Source: Clostridium sp. 'White wine YQ' | GTDB taxonomy: Bacteria > Bacillota > Clostridia > Clostridiales > Clostridiaceae | NCBI RefSeq assembly: GCF_028728205.1 | Contig: NZ_JAQYUU010000001.1 | Coordinates: 2,092,082-2,156,081, forward strand | Reading direction: 5' to 3' | Length of the DNA: 64,000 nt | In this document: positions 1-8,821 of the stretch, piece by piece | Layout of the letters: every line of letters starts with the position of its first letter | Numbering within the stretch: the stretch's first letter is position 1 | Program-made: the position numbers and the translations under genes | Notes under the pieces: model-generated | What the model saw: only the letters and a program-made list of their open reading frames with translations | Told to the model about the DNA's origin: nothing | Database searches by the model: none

Positions 1-1
1 G

Positions 2-313
2 AAGGGATTAGATTTCACTGCATTAGCTGCTATTAAAGATGCTACTGGTGATGTTCCTCTAGTTTTACATGGTGGTACTGGAATTCCTGCTGACATGATC
101 CAAAAAGCTATATCTTTAGGAGTTGCTAAAATAAATGTTAATACTGAATGTCAATTAGCATTTGCAGAAGCTACTCGTAAGTATATAGAAGCTGGAAAAG
201 ACTTAGAAGGAAAAGGATTCGATCCTCGTAAACTATTAGGACCAGGATTCGAAGCTATAAAAGCTACAGTTAAAGAAAAAATGGAACTATTCGGATCAGT
301 AAACAAAGCTTAG
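2..313 (+). CDS. fba: class II fructose-bisphosphate aldolase, C-terminal part
   Basis: This is the last 103 codons of a class II (zinc-dependent) fructose-1,6-bisphosphate aldolase, which splits fructose-1,6-bisphosphate into two triose phosphates in glycolysis. The reading frame is open from base 2, so the gene starts left of the window; the internal Met at 95 is not the start. The glycine-rich segment VLHGGTGIPADMI followed by GVAKINVNTE is the family's metal and substrate phosphate-binding region near the C terminus, and the end (RKLLGPGFEAIKATVKEKMELFGS) is typical of the short clostridial and bacillar FbaA type. A strong terminator follows directly, so it is the end of its transcript. 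Confidence 0.95.
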   Translation, partial: KGLDFTALAAIKDATGDVPLVLHGGTGIPADMIQKAISLGVAKINVNTECQLAFAEATRKYIEAGKDLEGKGFDPRKLLGPGFEAIKATVKEKMELFGSVNKA

Positions 314-696
314 TTTCTATTTGACATAGTAAAGTAAAAATTGAACGCCTTAAATTTATGTTTTATAAATTTAAGGCGTTTTTATTTTAATAAAAATATT
401 TATAAATTTAAATTAATAAAAAAAATATTCTATCATTTTAATGTATAAAACGACAATAATTTACCCCGCTTTTATATTAATGTAATAATTAGGTTTATTT
501 AGTTTCTCAATATTTTATAATATTACAAATTTATTCTTTATTTTCATTTTTAATCATCTTTGTTGATAAAAATACCAATTATGTTTTTATACGGAAAATA
601 TTGTATGCAAGTCCACAGTTATGATATATTATTTTTAAATATGTTATTTTTGCGTATTTATTATTGATAAATTATTTAAGTTATGAGGGTTAGTAT
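314..696. other. intergenic region, fba to diguanylate cyclase
   Basis: Apart from the terminator at 344-385, this 383-base AT-rich stretch holds no open frame, repeat or recognisable riboswitch. It must carry the promoter of the downstream cyclase, but no convincing -35/-10 pair could be fixed. No c-di-GMP riboswitch motif was seen. Confidence 0.6.
344..385 (+). terminator. Rho-independent terminator of fba
   Basis: A 15-bp perfect stem (AACGCCTTAAATTTA at 344-358 against 366-380) with a 7-base loop is followed by a run of T. It lies 30 bases after the aldolase stop. Confidence 0.9.
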
Positions 697-2895
697 ATGA
701 ATAATACTATAAATAGAGATTCAATCAATTTGCTTCTACTTGAAATTAATAAAATAAAATATGTTAATTACGAAAAGACTTTGACCCTTGCTAATGAAAC
801 CTTAGTAATGTCAGAAAAGATTGGCTACGAACTTGGATGCGCAATATCAAAATACTTTTTATCAGAAGCATATTATAATACTGGAAACTATGAAAACTCT
901 ATAGATTTAACTTATTATTCATTAGATATCTTTATAAAAGAAGGATTATATGACCTTCAATGTGGTTGTTATAACCAATTAGGTATTATATTTAGTGAAT
1001 TAGGAGAATATGATCGGAGTATGGATTTTTATAGCAAAGCTGAGGAAACTGCTACTTTGATTGATTGTAATAAAAAATTTGATGAAAATTCTTCTACAAA
1101 AAAATCAATGGTTCGTACACTAAATAACATTTCAGAAATTTATAAATTTCTTAATGATTATCATGAGGCCCTAAATTATTGTAAAACTGCATATGAAATT
1201 GATAAAGAATTTGATTATTCGTTTTCTAAGGGAATAACCCTTTTAAGTTTAGGTGAATTATACTATTTGTTAGAAGATTATGATAAATCTACTGAACTTT
1301 CATATACTGCATTAAAATATTTTAATAAATATAATTATAAAATGCCAGAATCAGATTGCTATAAGCTACTAGCTTTATCCTATTGGAAAAAATCTGATTT
1401 TATAAAGGCAGAAGATTATTTTGATATTGCATTAAATATTAATAAAAATCACTCACCTGTTTTTTATAAGATTGACATATTAATAAATTACTTTGAGTAT
1501 CTTAAAGAACGTGGTAATGTGAATAAAGCATTAAGTAAATTAAAAGAAGCTTGTATTTTAGCTATAAAGAGCAATATGACAGAAAAAATCTCTGAAACTT
1601 CTAGTTTACTTTCCATGTTTTACGGTGAATTAGGGGACTACGAGAATTCATATAAATACTCAAAAATGCATTATGAGAATGAAAGAGAAAATTTGTATGC
1701 TTTTCATAATCACTTAGCTAATAACTTAAAAATTAAAAAACGAATGAACGAAATGATAGTAAATAATGAAAATTTAAAAAGTAGGTCTGACTCACTTCAG
1801 ACTATAATAGAGAAAATTTCAATAATAAGTGAATTAGGACAAAAAATCACCTCAACATTAAATTTAAACAAAATAATAGATATACTTCATTCAAGTATAA
1901 AAAACCTAATAGATTTCACATATCTTGGTGTTGGTTTATATGATGAAGAAAGTTCCACTGTAAATTACTTAGATGTTTTTGATGAAGGTAAAAAGAGAAA
2001 AAAAGCTAGTCTATCAATTGCTGAGTATGAAAGTTTTACAAGTAGATGCATTACTAATTCAGAATTTATCATTGTGAATGATATGAGTTCAGAATATCTA
2101 GATCATATGGATGAAGAAACCTATCGTTTTAAAATAAACAAAAAAGATCAAGAATTGAACTCACTTATATTTTGCCCACTAATAATAAACACTAAAGTTA
2201 TAGGCATTATGTCTATTCAAAGTAAAGAAAAGCATGCTTTTACTGCTTATCATATTGAGATGATAAAATCTTTGTCTTCTTATGCTTCTATTGCAATTAA
2301 CAATGCAATAAAATCATCTGAACTAGAAAAGGAAATAGAAAAAACTCACGCCGTACAAGCACAACTTAGGGAATTAAATAAGAAACTTCTCTTTTTATCA
2401 GAAAATGATAGCATGACTAAAATTCCAAATAGGAGAAAATTAGATAGTTACTTAAAGGATATATGGAATAGGACTTTAGAAAGTGGTAATCGTATTTCAC
2501 TTGTACTATTTGATGTGGATTATTTTAAAGAATATAATGATAATTATGGACATTTAGAGGGAGATAAATGCATTGTTAAGATAGCTAAAATCTTATCTAC
2601 TTTTGAAAATGAAAACTTTTTTGCTGCACGTTATGGTGGAGACGAGTTTATAATTGTATTGCCTGAGTGCTCATTAAATAAAGCTAGAGAGTTATGCGAA
2701 AATCTTCAAGAAATAGTTAAGTTCAAAAATATTCCTCATGCTTATTCTAAAGTATCTGATAAGGTAACGCTGTCACTTGGAGTAACTTCAATAGTTCCAA
2801 ATAAAAATATTACTATTAAAGATTTTATAAAAAAGGCTGATACTGCTCTTTATATTGCAAAAAAACGTGGTAGAAATCAAATTGCTATAATTTAA
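697..2895 (+). CDS. TPR-GAF-GGDEF diguanylate cyclase
   Basis: Predicted soluble enzyme that makes cyclic di-GMP from two GTP. Residues about 30-340 form a series of TPR-like helical repeats (recurring Y/F-A/S-L patterns such as GCYNQLGIIFSELGEYDRSMDFYSKA), about 385-545 look like a GAF sensor domain, a short coiled coil links at about 545-565, and about 570-732 is the GGDEF domain. The intact active loop YGGDEF (GGDEF at residues 647-651) and the metal-site motif FDVDYFKEYND argue for an active cyclase. The usual inhibitory RxxD site before the active loop is not seen. No membrane segment or signal peptide is present, so input is probably a cytoplasmic ligand or protein partner. Single-gene unit ending at a hairpin terminator. 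Confidence 0.9.
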   Translation: MNNTINRDSINLLLLEINKIKYVNYEKTLTLANETLVMSEKIGYELGCAISKYFLSEAYYNTGNYENSIDLTYYSLDIFIKEGLYDLQCGCYNQLGIIFSELGEYDRSMDFYSKAEETATLIDCNKKFDENSSTKKSMVRTLNNISEIYKFLNDYHEALNYCKTAYEIDKEFDYSFSKGITLLSLGELYYLLEDYDKSTELSYTALKYFNKYNYKMPESDCYKLLALSYWKKSDFIKAEDYFDIALNINKNHSPVFYKIDILINYFEYLKERGNVNKALSKLKEACILAIKSNMTEKISETSSLLSMFYGELGDYENSYKYSKMHYENERENLYAFHNHLANNLKIKKRMNEMIVNNENLKSRSDSLQTIIEKISIISELGQKITSTLNLNKIIDILHSSIKNLIDFTYLGVGLYDEESSTVNYLDVFDEGKKRKKASLSIAEYESFTSRCITNSEFIIVNDMSSEYLDHMDEETYRFKINKKDQELNSLIFCPLIINTKVIGIMSIQSKEKHAFTAYHIEMIKSLSSYASIAINNAIKSSELEKEIEKTHAVQAQLRELNKKLLFLSENDSMTKIPNRRKLDSYLKDIWNRTLESGNRISLVLFDVDYFKEYNDNYGHLEGDKCIVKIAKILSTFENENFFAARYGGDEFIIVLPECSLNKARELCENLQEIVKFKNIPHAYSKVSDKVTLSLGVTSIVPNKNITIKDFIKKADTALYIAKKRGRNQIAII

Positions 2896-2908
2896 CAATA
2901 AATATAGA

Positions 2909-2957
2909 AAAGAAATTGATACATAGAATTAATTTTCAAGTATCAATTTCTTTTTAT
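2909..2957 (+). terminator. terminator between diguanylate cyclase and PTS operon
   Basis: A 13-bp stem (2909-2921 with 2941-2953) is followed by T-rich sequence on the + strand. A-rich sequence on its left side means it may also stop the convergent PTS transcript. Confidence 0.8.
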
Positions 2958-2973
2958 TTTTATGAATCTATAA

Positions 2974-3795
2974 TTATTTTAGAATTCCTAATGCATATCC
3001 AATTATACCAACTGCAAATAATCCTAGTATTATTACAAGTGGATTTACTTTATTCTTTAATAACTTCATACATACAAATGTTAATATTAGTGGTATTAGT
3101 CCTGGCATTAATTGATCTAAAATTGTTTGTACTGTAGTTACTACTTCTTTTCCATCCGTTCCAGTATATCTTGAAACAACAAATGGAACATTAACATTTG
3201 TCCATTTTGAAACTAATGCGCCCATAACTAAAAGTCCTAGTATTGAAGCACCTTCAGTTAATTTTTGCAATGCATTACCTGCCATATCCGAAACCAATTG
3301 AGTTCCTTTTTCATAACCATATTTTAATCCATACCATTTAGTTGCTAGTCTTATCATATTAAATCCGAGGAAGAATATTAATGGCCCAACTATACTTCCA
3401 CCCACTGCAATAGATGCACCTAGTGCTGCTAATACTGGTCTTAAAGTGCCCCAAAATATTGGATCTCCAACCCCTGCTAATGGCCCCATAAGTCCAACCT
3501 TAACTCCACTTATTGATGCATCATCAATAGGTGCACCATTAGCTCTTTGTTCCTCCATTGCTGCTGTAACTCCCATTATTGGAGCAGATATAAATGGTTG
3601 AGTGTTAAAGAACTCTAAATGTCTCTTTAGAGCATCCTTTAATTCATCTCCCTTATATAACTTTTTTAATGCTGGAATTAAAGTAACGCAAAATCCAACT
3701 GATTGCATTCTTTCGAAGTTAAATGATCCTAGAAGAAACCAAGAACGAACGAACATCTTTTTAATATCACTATTATTTAATTTTTTTTCACTCAT
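2974..3795 (-). CDS. PTS mannose-family transporter subunit IID
   Basis: Membrane subunit IID of a mannose/fructose/sorbose-family phosphotransferase system. It forms the sugar channel with IIC. The 273-residue length, the N-terminal RSWFLLGSFNFERMQSVGF block, the AAMEEQRANG block and GLMGPLAGVGDPIFWGT are characteristic of the EIID family; hydrophobic segments are concentrated in the C-terminal half. It is the last gene of the IIA-IIB-IIC-IID operon, 24 bases after IIC, with ribosome site AGAGGGG before the ATG. The transported sugar cannot be told from sequence alone; mannose, fructose, glucose or sorbose are the family's usual substrates. Confidence 0.95.
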   Translation of the reverse strand: MSEKKLNNSDIKKMFVRSWFLLGSFNFERMQSVGFCVTLIPALKKLYKGDELKDALKRHLEFFNTQPFISAPIMGVTAAMEEQRANGAPIDDASISGVKVGLMGPLAGVGDPIFWGTLRPVLAALGASIAVGGSIVGPLIFFLGFNMIRLATKWYGLKYGYEKGTQLVSDMAGNALQKLTEGASILGLLVMGALVSKWTNVNVPFVVSRYTGTDGKEVVTTVQTILDQLMPGLIPLILTFVCMKLLKNKVNPLVIILGLFAVGIIGYALGILK

Positions 3796-3819
3796 TTTTA
3801 CACCCCTCTTGATTAATTA

Positions 3820-4593
3820 TTATTGTAATTCTAAGTCGTCAATATCATCATTTGAAGTTTTGTTATACTTAGGACTTACTTGAATGTATAATATTGCTGC
3901 AACTACACCTATCACTCCAAATCCAATTAAATTGAAGTTTGTAAATGCTGCTAATGCAAATCCTAAAAAGAAGAATGGCATCAAATGTTTTGAACCCATC
4001 ATATTTATTACCATTGCATAACCAACAACAACTATAAATCCACCTGATACTTGTAAACCTCTTGTAATTACTTCTGGAATCGCTGCTAGCATATTTGTAA
4101 CAGCTTCTGTTCCTGCTAATGCTGCTACTATTCCTGCTGGAATCGCTACACGCAATCCTTGCAATGACAACCCAAGTATATGGCATATTTCTATGCCTCT
4201 TGTATTTCCTTGTTCAGCATATTTATCAGCTAAGTGTTGAAAAAACACTGTTATTGTTCTAACAAATATAGTTAACACTTGTCCAGCTGCTGCTATTGGA
4301 ATTGCGATAGCAATTCCTGCCCCTATTGATTGTTTGCCAACGATTACAAGAATTGTTGAAATAACACTTGCAAGTGCCGCATCTGGTGCCATCGCAGCAC
4401 CAACATTCATCCAACCTAATGCCATCATTTCTAATGTACCACCTAAAATAATTCCTGTTTTTATATCTCCTAAAACTAATCCTACAAGTGTACATGCAAC
4501 TAATGGTCTATGAGTCTGTCCCTCATCCAAAACACTTCCCATTCCACAAAAAGCTGCAACTAATACTACTAAAATAATTTGCAAACCATTCAT
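3820..4593 (-). CDS. PTS mannose-family transporter subunit IIC
   Basis: Integral membrane subunit IIC of the same phosphotransferase system, 257 residues and nearly all hydrophobic helices. The start MNGLQIILVVLVAAFCGMGS and the segment GLVLGDIKTGIILGGTLEMMALGW are family hallmarks. A perfect AAAGGAGG site precedes the ATG. It lies between IIB (76-base gap) and IID (24-base gap), so the four subunits should be co-transcribed. Several long antisense or out-of-frame open readings across this gene are shadows. Confidence 0.95.
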   Translation of the reverse strand: MNGLQIILVVLVAAFCGMGSVLDEGQTHRPLVACTLVGLVLGDIKTGIILGGTLEMMALGWMNVGAAMAPDAALASVISTILVIVGKQSIGAGIAIAIPIAAAGQVLTIFVRTITVFFQHLADKYAEQGNTRGIEICHILGLSLQGLRVAIPAGIVAALAGTEAVTNMLAAIPEVITRGLQVSGGFIVVVGYAMVINMMGSKHLMPFFFLGFALAAFTNFNLIGFGVIGVVAAILYIQVSPKYNKTSNDDIDDLELQ

Positions 4594-4669
4594 TAATAAT
4601 TCCTCCTTTAATTATAAAAATAATTACATTGCTAGAGTTTCTAAATATTAACTTTGTTTTTAATAAACC

Positions 4670-5161
4670 TTATAAAAGATTCATACTTTTTAACTTAGCC
4701 ATTAAATCCACTTTAGAATCTCTTGCCAGCTGTCTAATTTCTAATTCTATGCCTTTTTCATTTAGCTTTTTTAGAGCTTCAATATCATTCTTATCCACAG
4801 ATACAGCTCCACTTATCTGTGTTTTCCCATCTCTATAGCACATTCCTCCGACATTTACTGACTTAATATCTACACCTCCTTCCACCATTCTTAATACGTC
4901 TTTAGGATTCGTAAATAAGAATAAAGTTTTAAAATCGTTATATTTTGGATTTTTATAAGCTGCTATGGCCTTTTCAATTGGCAAAACGTAAGCTTTTATT
5001 CCTGGTGGAGCTACTTGTAGTAATAAAGTTTTTCTCAAATTATCCTGAGCAACTTCATCACTACAGGCCATTATTCTGTTACATTTACAAACTTTTGTCC
5101 AAACTGTAGCTACTTGTCCATGAATTAACCTATCATCAATTCTCACAAAACTAATTTCCAT
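4670..5161 (-). CDS. PTS mannose-family subunit IIB
   Basis: Cytoplasmic IIB protein that receives phosphate from IIA and passes it to the incoming sugar. From the chosen ATG it has 163 residues, the family norm, and starts MEISFVRIDDRLIHGQVATVW with the phosphorylated His at residue 14. A start nine codons further upstream is possible but would precede the ribosome site; AGGAGG lies 7-8 bases before the 5161 ATG. The start sits one base after the IIA stop, indicating translational coupling. Later blocks (TLFLFTNPKDVLRMVEGGV, VNVGGM) match the EIIB-Man fold. Confidence 0.93.
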   Translation of the reverse strand: MEISFVRIDDRLIHGQVATVWTKVCKCNRIMACSDEVAQDNLRKTLLLQVAPPGIKAYVLPIEKAIAAYKNPKYNDFKTLFLFTNPKDVLRMVEGGVDIKSVNVGGMCYRDGKTQISGAVSVDKNDIEALKKLNEKGIELEIRQLARDSKVDLMAKLKSMNLL

Positions 5162-5162
5162 A

Positions 5163-5579
5163 CTATAATTCCTCCTCAAGATCAACATAATTTGACCAAA
5201 ATGACTTTATCCCACTATTTCCTGATGTTTCAGCTATCTCTACCAATTCTTTTAGACTGGCATAACTTCGTGCAGCAAATAATTCTAATAACATAGGCAG
5301 ATTTACTCCAGTAACTATATCCATATTTTTATTATTTACTACTACCCTGCTCGCCGCATTATATGGACTTCCCCCAAACAAATCAACTACAAAAAGCACT
5401 CCATCAGAACAATCTAAATTTTCAGCAATTCTTTCATACTTACTAACTAGATCATCGGCACTTTCACCAGTATTGAAGGTAACATAACCTAAATTATCTT
5501 GTTTTCCAAATATCATTTCTGAGGAATTTATAATCTCCCTAGAAAATTCCCCATGTGTTCCAACTATTATTCCAATCAA
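5163..5579 (-). CDS. PTS mannose-family subunit IIA
   Basis: Cytoplasmic IIA protein that takes phosphate from HPr on His9 (MIGIIVGTHGEFS) and hands it to IIB. The 138-residue length and the block VLFVVDLFGGSPYNAA are diagnostic of the EIIA-Man fold. It is the first gene of the PTS operon. A near-consensus sigma-54 promoter lies 35 bases upstream of its ATG, and a good ribosome site (GGAGGTGATTT) precedes the start. Separate IIA and IIB genes, rather than an EIIAB fusion, resemble the Bacillus lev operon arrangement. Confidence 0.94.
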   Translation of the reverse strand: MIGIIVGTHGEFSREIINSSEMIFGKQDNLGYVTFNTGESADDLVSKYERIAENLDCSDGVLFVVDLFGGSPYNAASRVVVNNKNMDIVTGVNLPMLLELFAARSYASLKELVEIAETSGNSGIKSFWSNYVDLEEEL

Positions 5580-5613
5580 AAAATCACCTCCTTATTTTCA
5601 CAAACTATATATG

Positions 5614-5629
5614 AGCAAATTCCATGCCA
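5614..5629 (-). promoter_or_regulatory. sigma-54 (-24/-12) promoter of the PTS operon
   Basis: Read on the minus strand, TGGCATGGAATTTGCT matches the sigma-54 consensus TGGCACG-N4-TTGCW at every key base: GG at -24, GC at -12, correct spacing. It is placed 35 bases before the IIA start codon. This fits activation by the adjacent LevR-type protein, whose central domain has the sigma-54 contact motif GAFTGA. Confidence 0.88.
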
Positions 5630-5643
5630 ACAAGTTTGTATGA

Positions 5644-5662
5644 AAAAAATCGGTGATTTTTT
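5644..5662 (-). terminator. weak hairpin after the activator gene
   Basis: An 8-bp stem AAAAAATC / GATTTTTT with a 3-base loop lies between the end of the activator gene and the sigma-54 promoter. It could be a weak terminator of the activator transcript; with only two G:C pairs the call is uncertain. Confidence 0.3.
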
Positions 5663-5688
5663 CGAGTTATTACAATTAATTTATTGAA

Positions 5689-5699
5689 TATCCATTAAA
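5689..5699 (-). promoter_or_regulatory. candidate upstream activating element of the PTS operon
   Basis: TATCCATTAAA on the + strand lies 60 bp upstream of the -24 box. The identical 11-mer lies 66 bp upstream of the -24 box of the activator gene (8665-8675), in the same orientation. This is the expected position for binding by a sigma-54 activator, and the only clear shared word beyond the promoters, so it is inferred to be part of the activator's site. Confidence 0.45.
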
Positions 5700-5748
5700 G
5701 ATACTCATTTTTAATACAAAATAAGAGTGTTTTGATACAACTACAATG

Positions 5749-8538
5749 TTACAGACATATTTTTGATACTTTAGAGCTTATCATTTCACAAATATAATAT
5801 TTTTCATCTTCAGTTAGTGATATATTTAATGTTCTTTTAAAAACTTTTGCTGCATTGCTTACTGAACTAATAATTTTCTTGTCAAAAATCTCTTTATCAT
5901 TTTCGTATCTTAAGCTATTATTTATAAGCATTCTCTCTAATGCATACGCAGAATGATTGATAATTGCAATCTTAACTTTATTACTTAATTCAATATGCAA
6001 TTCTTTCTCAATGGTTGATACAAACTCCATTAATACGCCAATTGCCTTTCGCGGATTTAGATAGGTAAGAAATTCTTGTAAACTATTTTCACATAAATCT
6101 TTAATTACAATTCCACAATCTTCATTTATTACATCTAAATTATTATTAACTAGAAGTTCTTTAAGCATTTTTTCGCCTTTACTATCCATTAACTTCTCCA
6201 AGGATATAAATGGGATCTTTTCTGCTGGTTTTTTTATTCCTATTACCATTAAAATACTGTAATTCTTCTTCAGTTCGCTAATTTTTTTATCTAGTTCTCT
6301 TGCACTTACTGGTATGATTTTTATATATTCTCCAGTTAAATCTACTATAATCCTATCAACCATTTCTTTTAATTTTTCTGCTGTTCCTTTTCCTGAAGAA
6401 CAAACTGTTATTATAACTTTATTTTCTACATACTCTTTTTCATTGAGGTAGTTTGTGTATCCCCTAAAATCTTTTAGCGAATTATATATATCCTCTAAAT
6501 CAATATCTAAAATACTTGATTTCCTGACTGCTTCTAATATAAGTGGTGTAGAAACCATATCTATACTTCTGACTTTTATTCCGGTTCTCTCTATAATAGT
6601 AGCTTCAAACTTAACTAAAGACCCCATATCTACAAGCAGTAGTACTCCCCTACCACTGTCCATCTCTTTAACCTTATTTATAACTATTTCTAATATATCC
6701 TTAGGACTAACATCAAGTGGCATATCTACTGCACCTATATTACTATTTCCCAATAAGCTTTTTACAACATTCACCATACTACTTGCAGTGGAATTTCCGT
6801 GTGCTGCAACTAAAATTCCCACATTACCATCTCTCTCTTCTTCTATGGACTTTAAAAGTATGGATATATAAGTAACTTCTACCTCTGGTACTTTAACACC
6901 AAATCTTTCACTTATTAAGTCTTTAATTTTTATTGCAACGCTATATTCCTTATCACTATTATTAACAGTTGAATAACTTTGTTTCTTTTCATATTTCTTC
7001 TCTTTAATTCTTTTAAAAAATGAACTAATATGAAGACTGAATGCATATACAAACCTATCACTATATTTTCTATTTAGTTCAACTTCAGCTAATGTTTTTA
7101 CTTCTTCAGCAAATTCTAAAGTTTCCTTATCAACAATTTTTAAGATACGCTCTTTATTTTCATTATTTCTAGAAAATTTATTATAAAAGCTCTTAATATG
7201 AATATTAACATCAGTTGTTATGAATTTATTAATATACTCATCGTCCATACCCTCTTCTTTTAGTAGTCCGAGTTTATCTTCAATTATCTTATATAAATTA
7301 AAAGGTGGTTCATAAGGATCCTCTCCTTCAACTAGCACTTTATATCCATCTGGATTTATTGCAAGAGGCTTATTAATTATAGAGTCTAGTTTTTGAAACT
7401 CTCTTCGATCCCTTCCTATTTCAAAAAAACCATCTTTAATATTGGGAGATAAATTTTTAAATTCTAACTCTATAACCTCCTTATTATTACTTATACAATC
7501 AAGGAATCCTTTTGCACAAGTAAGTTGAATGTTAGATTTTAATTGTCCAATATTCCCATAAGTTGCACTTCCTATCAACGCTTTAACAACTTCTGCTGTA
7601 ACTTTTATTGACTTATTTACTCTATGTGCTTCATTTAAAAATAAATGTGTTATTATTTCAACCTTTTCTTCATTGGTTCTATCCTGAAGACTTGGTATAT
7701 TTATTGTAATTGGTATTCTTCTCATAAATGTTTTTAACATGTAGGAATCAGTATCCTCAGTAGTAGCACATATTATAAACACATTAGATTTTCTAGTTCT
7801 TTCTGATTCTCCCATTTTGTTATATTGCCCAGTATCCATAAAATAGAATATCATTTCTTGCCCTTCTGGAGGCAGTCTATGTATCTCATCCAAAAATAAA
7901 ATTCCTCCATCAGCTTTTTCTACCAAACCCTGCTTTTCAGAATCTGCACCAGTAAATGCTCCTTTCACATACCCAAAAATATGTGCTAGTAATAGCTGTG
8001 AATTATTATAATAATCAGCACAATTAAAAACAATGAATGGTGAGTTCTCAGGAAATCTTCCAACAAACTTTCCATAGTTATGCATTAATTTTGCAAATAA
8101 TGTCTTTCCTACTCCTGTTTGTCCTATTATTAATGTATTTAGCCCTATTGGTGGATATAGAATAGCAGCTTTTGCTTGTTCAATCTGATTTTTCAAACTT
8201 TTTTCTGATCCAATAAGTAATTTAAAAGGTTCTTTTTTTTCGTTTTTCATAATGATATCATTAACACTTCTTACCTCAATCAAATCGTCTTCTATCTTAA
8301 TACCTAATATGGATTCCAAAGTTTTCTTATGTAAAAATCTTACTGGCCTCTCCTTTATTTTAATGATTTTATGAACTCTTAAAAGTTCATTAAGCTCTTT
8401 ACTAACATTATTTCTTAACATGTTCAGTTCCTCTGCTATTTTTACAGATGTAAACCCAATATCATTAATCAACTCTTCTCTAGTAAGTTTTTTGGTATTT
8501 TCCTCAAGATAATAGTATATTTTATCTATTCTCTTCAT
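5749..8538 (-). CDS. LevR-type sigma-54-dependent, PTS-regulated activator
   Basis: A 929-residue transcription activator of the LevR/ManR family. Order of parts: N-terminal winged-helix-like region (1-75); AAA+ ATPase with Walker A GQTGVGKT (139-146), sigma-54 contact loop GAFTGA (193-198) and Walker B ILFLDE (213-218); first PTS regulation domain (about 455-565, His503); EIIA-Man-like domain with His580 in AAHGNST; EIIB-like domain with Cys713 in TVCSSGKGTA; second PRD (about 825-929, His862). Phosphorylation of these sites by HPr and by the IIB protein is how the family reads sugar availability. It lies directly upstream of, and in line with, the PTS genes that it presumably activates. Its own gene also has a sigma-54 promoter, so it may amplify its own expression. 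Confidence 0.93.
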   Translation of the reverse strand: MKRIDKIYYYLEENTKKLTREELINDIGFTSVKIAEELNMLRNNVSKELNELLRVHKIIKIKERPVRFLHKKTLESILGIKIEDDLIEVRSVNDIIMKNEKKEPFKLLIGSEKSLKNQIEQAKAAILYPPIGLNTLIIGQTGVGKTLFAKLMHNYGKFVGRFPENSPFIVFNCADYYNNSQLLLAHIFGYVKGAFTGADSEKQGLVEKADGGILFLDEIHRLPPEGQEMIFYFMDTGQYNKMGESERTRKSNVFIICATTEDTDSYMLKTFMRRIPITINIPSLQDRTNEEKVEIITHLFLNEAHRVNKSIKVTAEVVKALIGSATYGNIGQLKSNIQLTCAKGFLDCISNNKEVIELEFKNLSPNIKDGFFEIGRDRREFQKLDSIINKPLAINPDGYKVLVEGEDPYEPPFNLYKIIEDKLGLLKEEGMDDEYINKFITTDVNIHIKSFYNKFSRNNENKERILKIVDKETLEFAEEVKTLAEVELNRKYSDRFVYAFSLHISSFFKRIKEKKYEKKQSYSTVNNSDKEYSVAIKIKDLISERFGVKVPEVEVTYISILLKSIEEERDGNVGILVAAHGNSTASSMVNVVKSLLGNSNIGAVDMPLDVSPKDILEIVINKVKEMDSGRGVLLLVDMGSLVKFEATIIERTGIKVRSIDMVSTPLILEAVRKSSILDIDLEDIYNSLKDFRGYTNYLNEKEYVENKVIITVCSSGKGTAEKLKEMVDRIIVDLTGEYIKIIPVSARELDKKISELKKNYSILMVIGIKKPAEKIPFISLEKLMDSKGEKMLKELLVNNNLDVINEDCGIVIKDLCENSLQEFLTYLNPRKAIGVLMEFVSTIEKELHIELSNKVKIAIINHSAYALERMLINNSLRYENDKEIFDKKIISSVSNAAKVFKRTLNISLTEDEKYYICEMISSKVSKICL

Positions 8539-8583
8539 TATATTATCCCCCTTTTACATCTTTAAATCTAAGTAATCTATAGC

Positions 8584-8599
8584 AGCAATATCCATGCCA
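8584..8599 (-). promoter_or_regulatory. sigma-54 (-24/-12) promoter of the activator gene
   Basis: TGGCATGGATATTGCT on the minus strand lies 46 bases before the activator ATG. It differs from the PTS operon promoter at only two of 16 positions, both in the spacer. GG and GC elements and spacing are perfect. Confidence 0.85.
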
Positions 8600-8664
8600 G
8601 AATTTGTATCAATATAAATCTAAATTAATAATTGGTTAAGGTATCTGAAATACTAGTTTTCTAT

Positions 8665-8675
8665 TATCCATTAAA
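8665..8675 (-). promoter_or_regulatory. candidate upstream activating element of the activator gene
   Basis: Second copy of TATCCATTAAA, 66 bp upstream of the -24 box. See the copy at 5689-5699. Confidence 0.4.
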
Positions 8676-8821
8676 CATTTACTAAAACACTTTGATCATT
8701 TTTGATTGTTTTATATTAATATAAAATTATATATATCTATATTTTATGTTCTTTTTATATAATTATCAATATTTTCATTCACATTCATTCAAATACAATC
8801 ATATTCATTCATAAATTATAT

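Noticed and set aside
314-696. c-di-GMP riboswitch before the diguanylate cyclase
   Set aside because: None of the conserved bases of class I or II c-di-GMP aptamers could be found.
3869-4495. Long minus-strand open frames inside the PTS IIC gene
   Set aside because: They are rich in Arg, Cys and Ser with no domain pattern and overlap the well-supported IIC frame; typical shadows of a hydrophobic gene.
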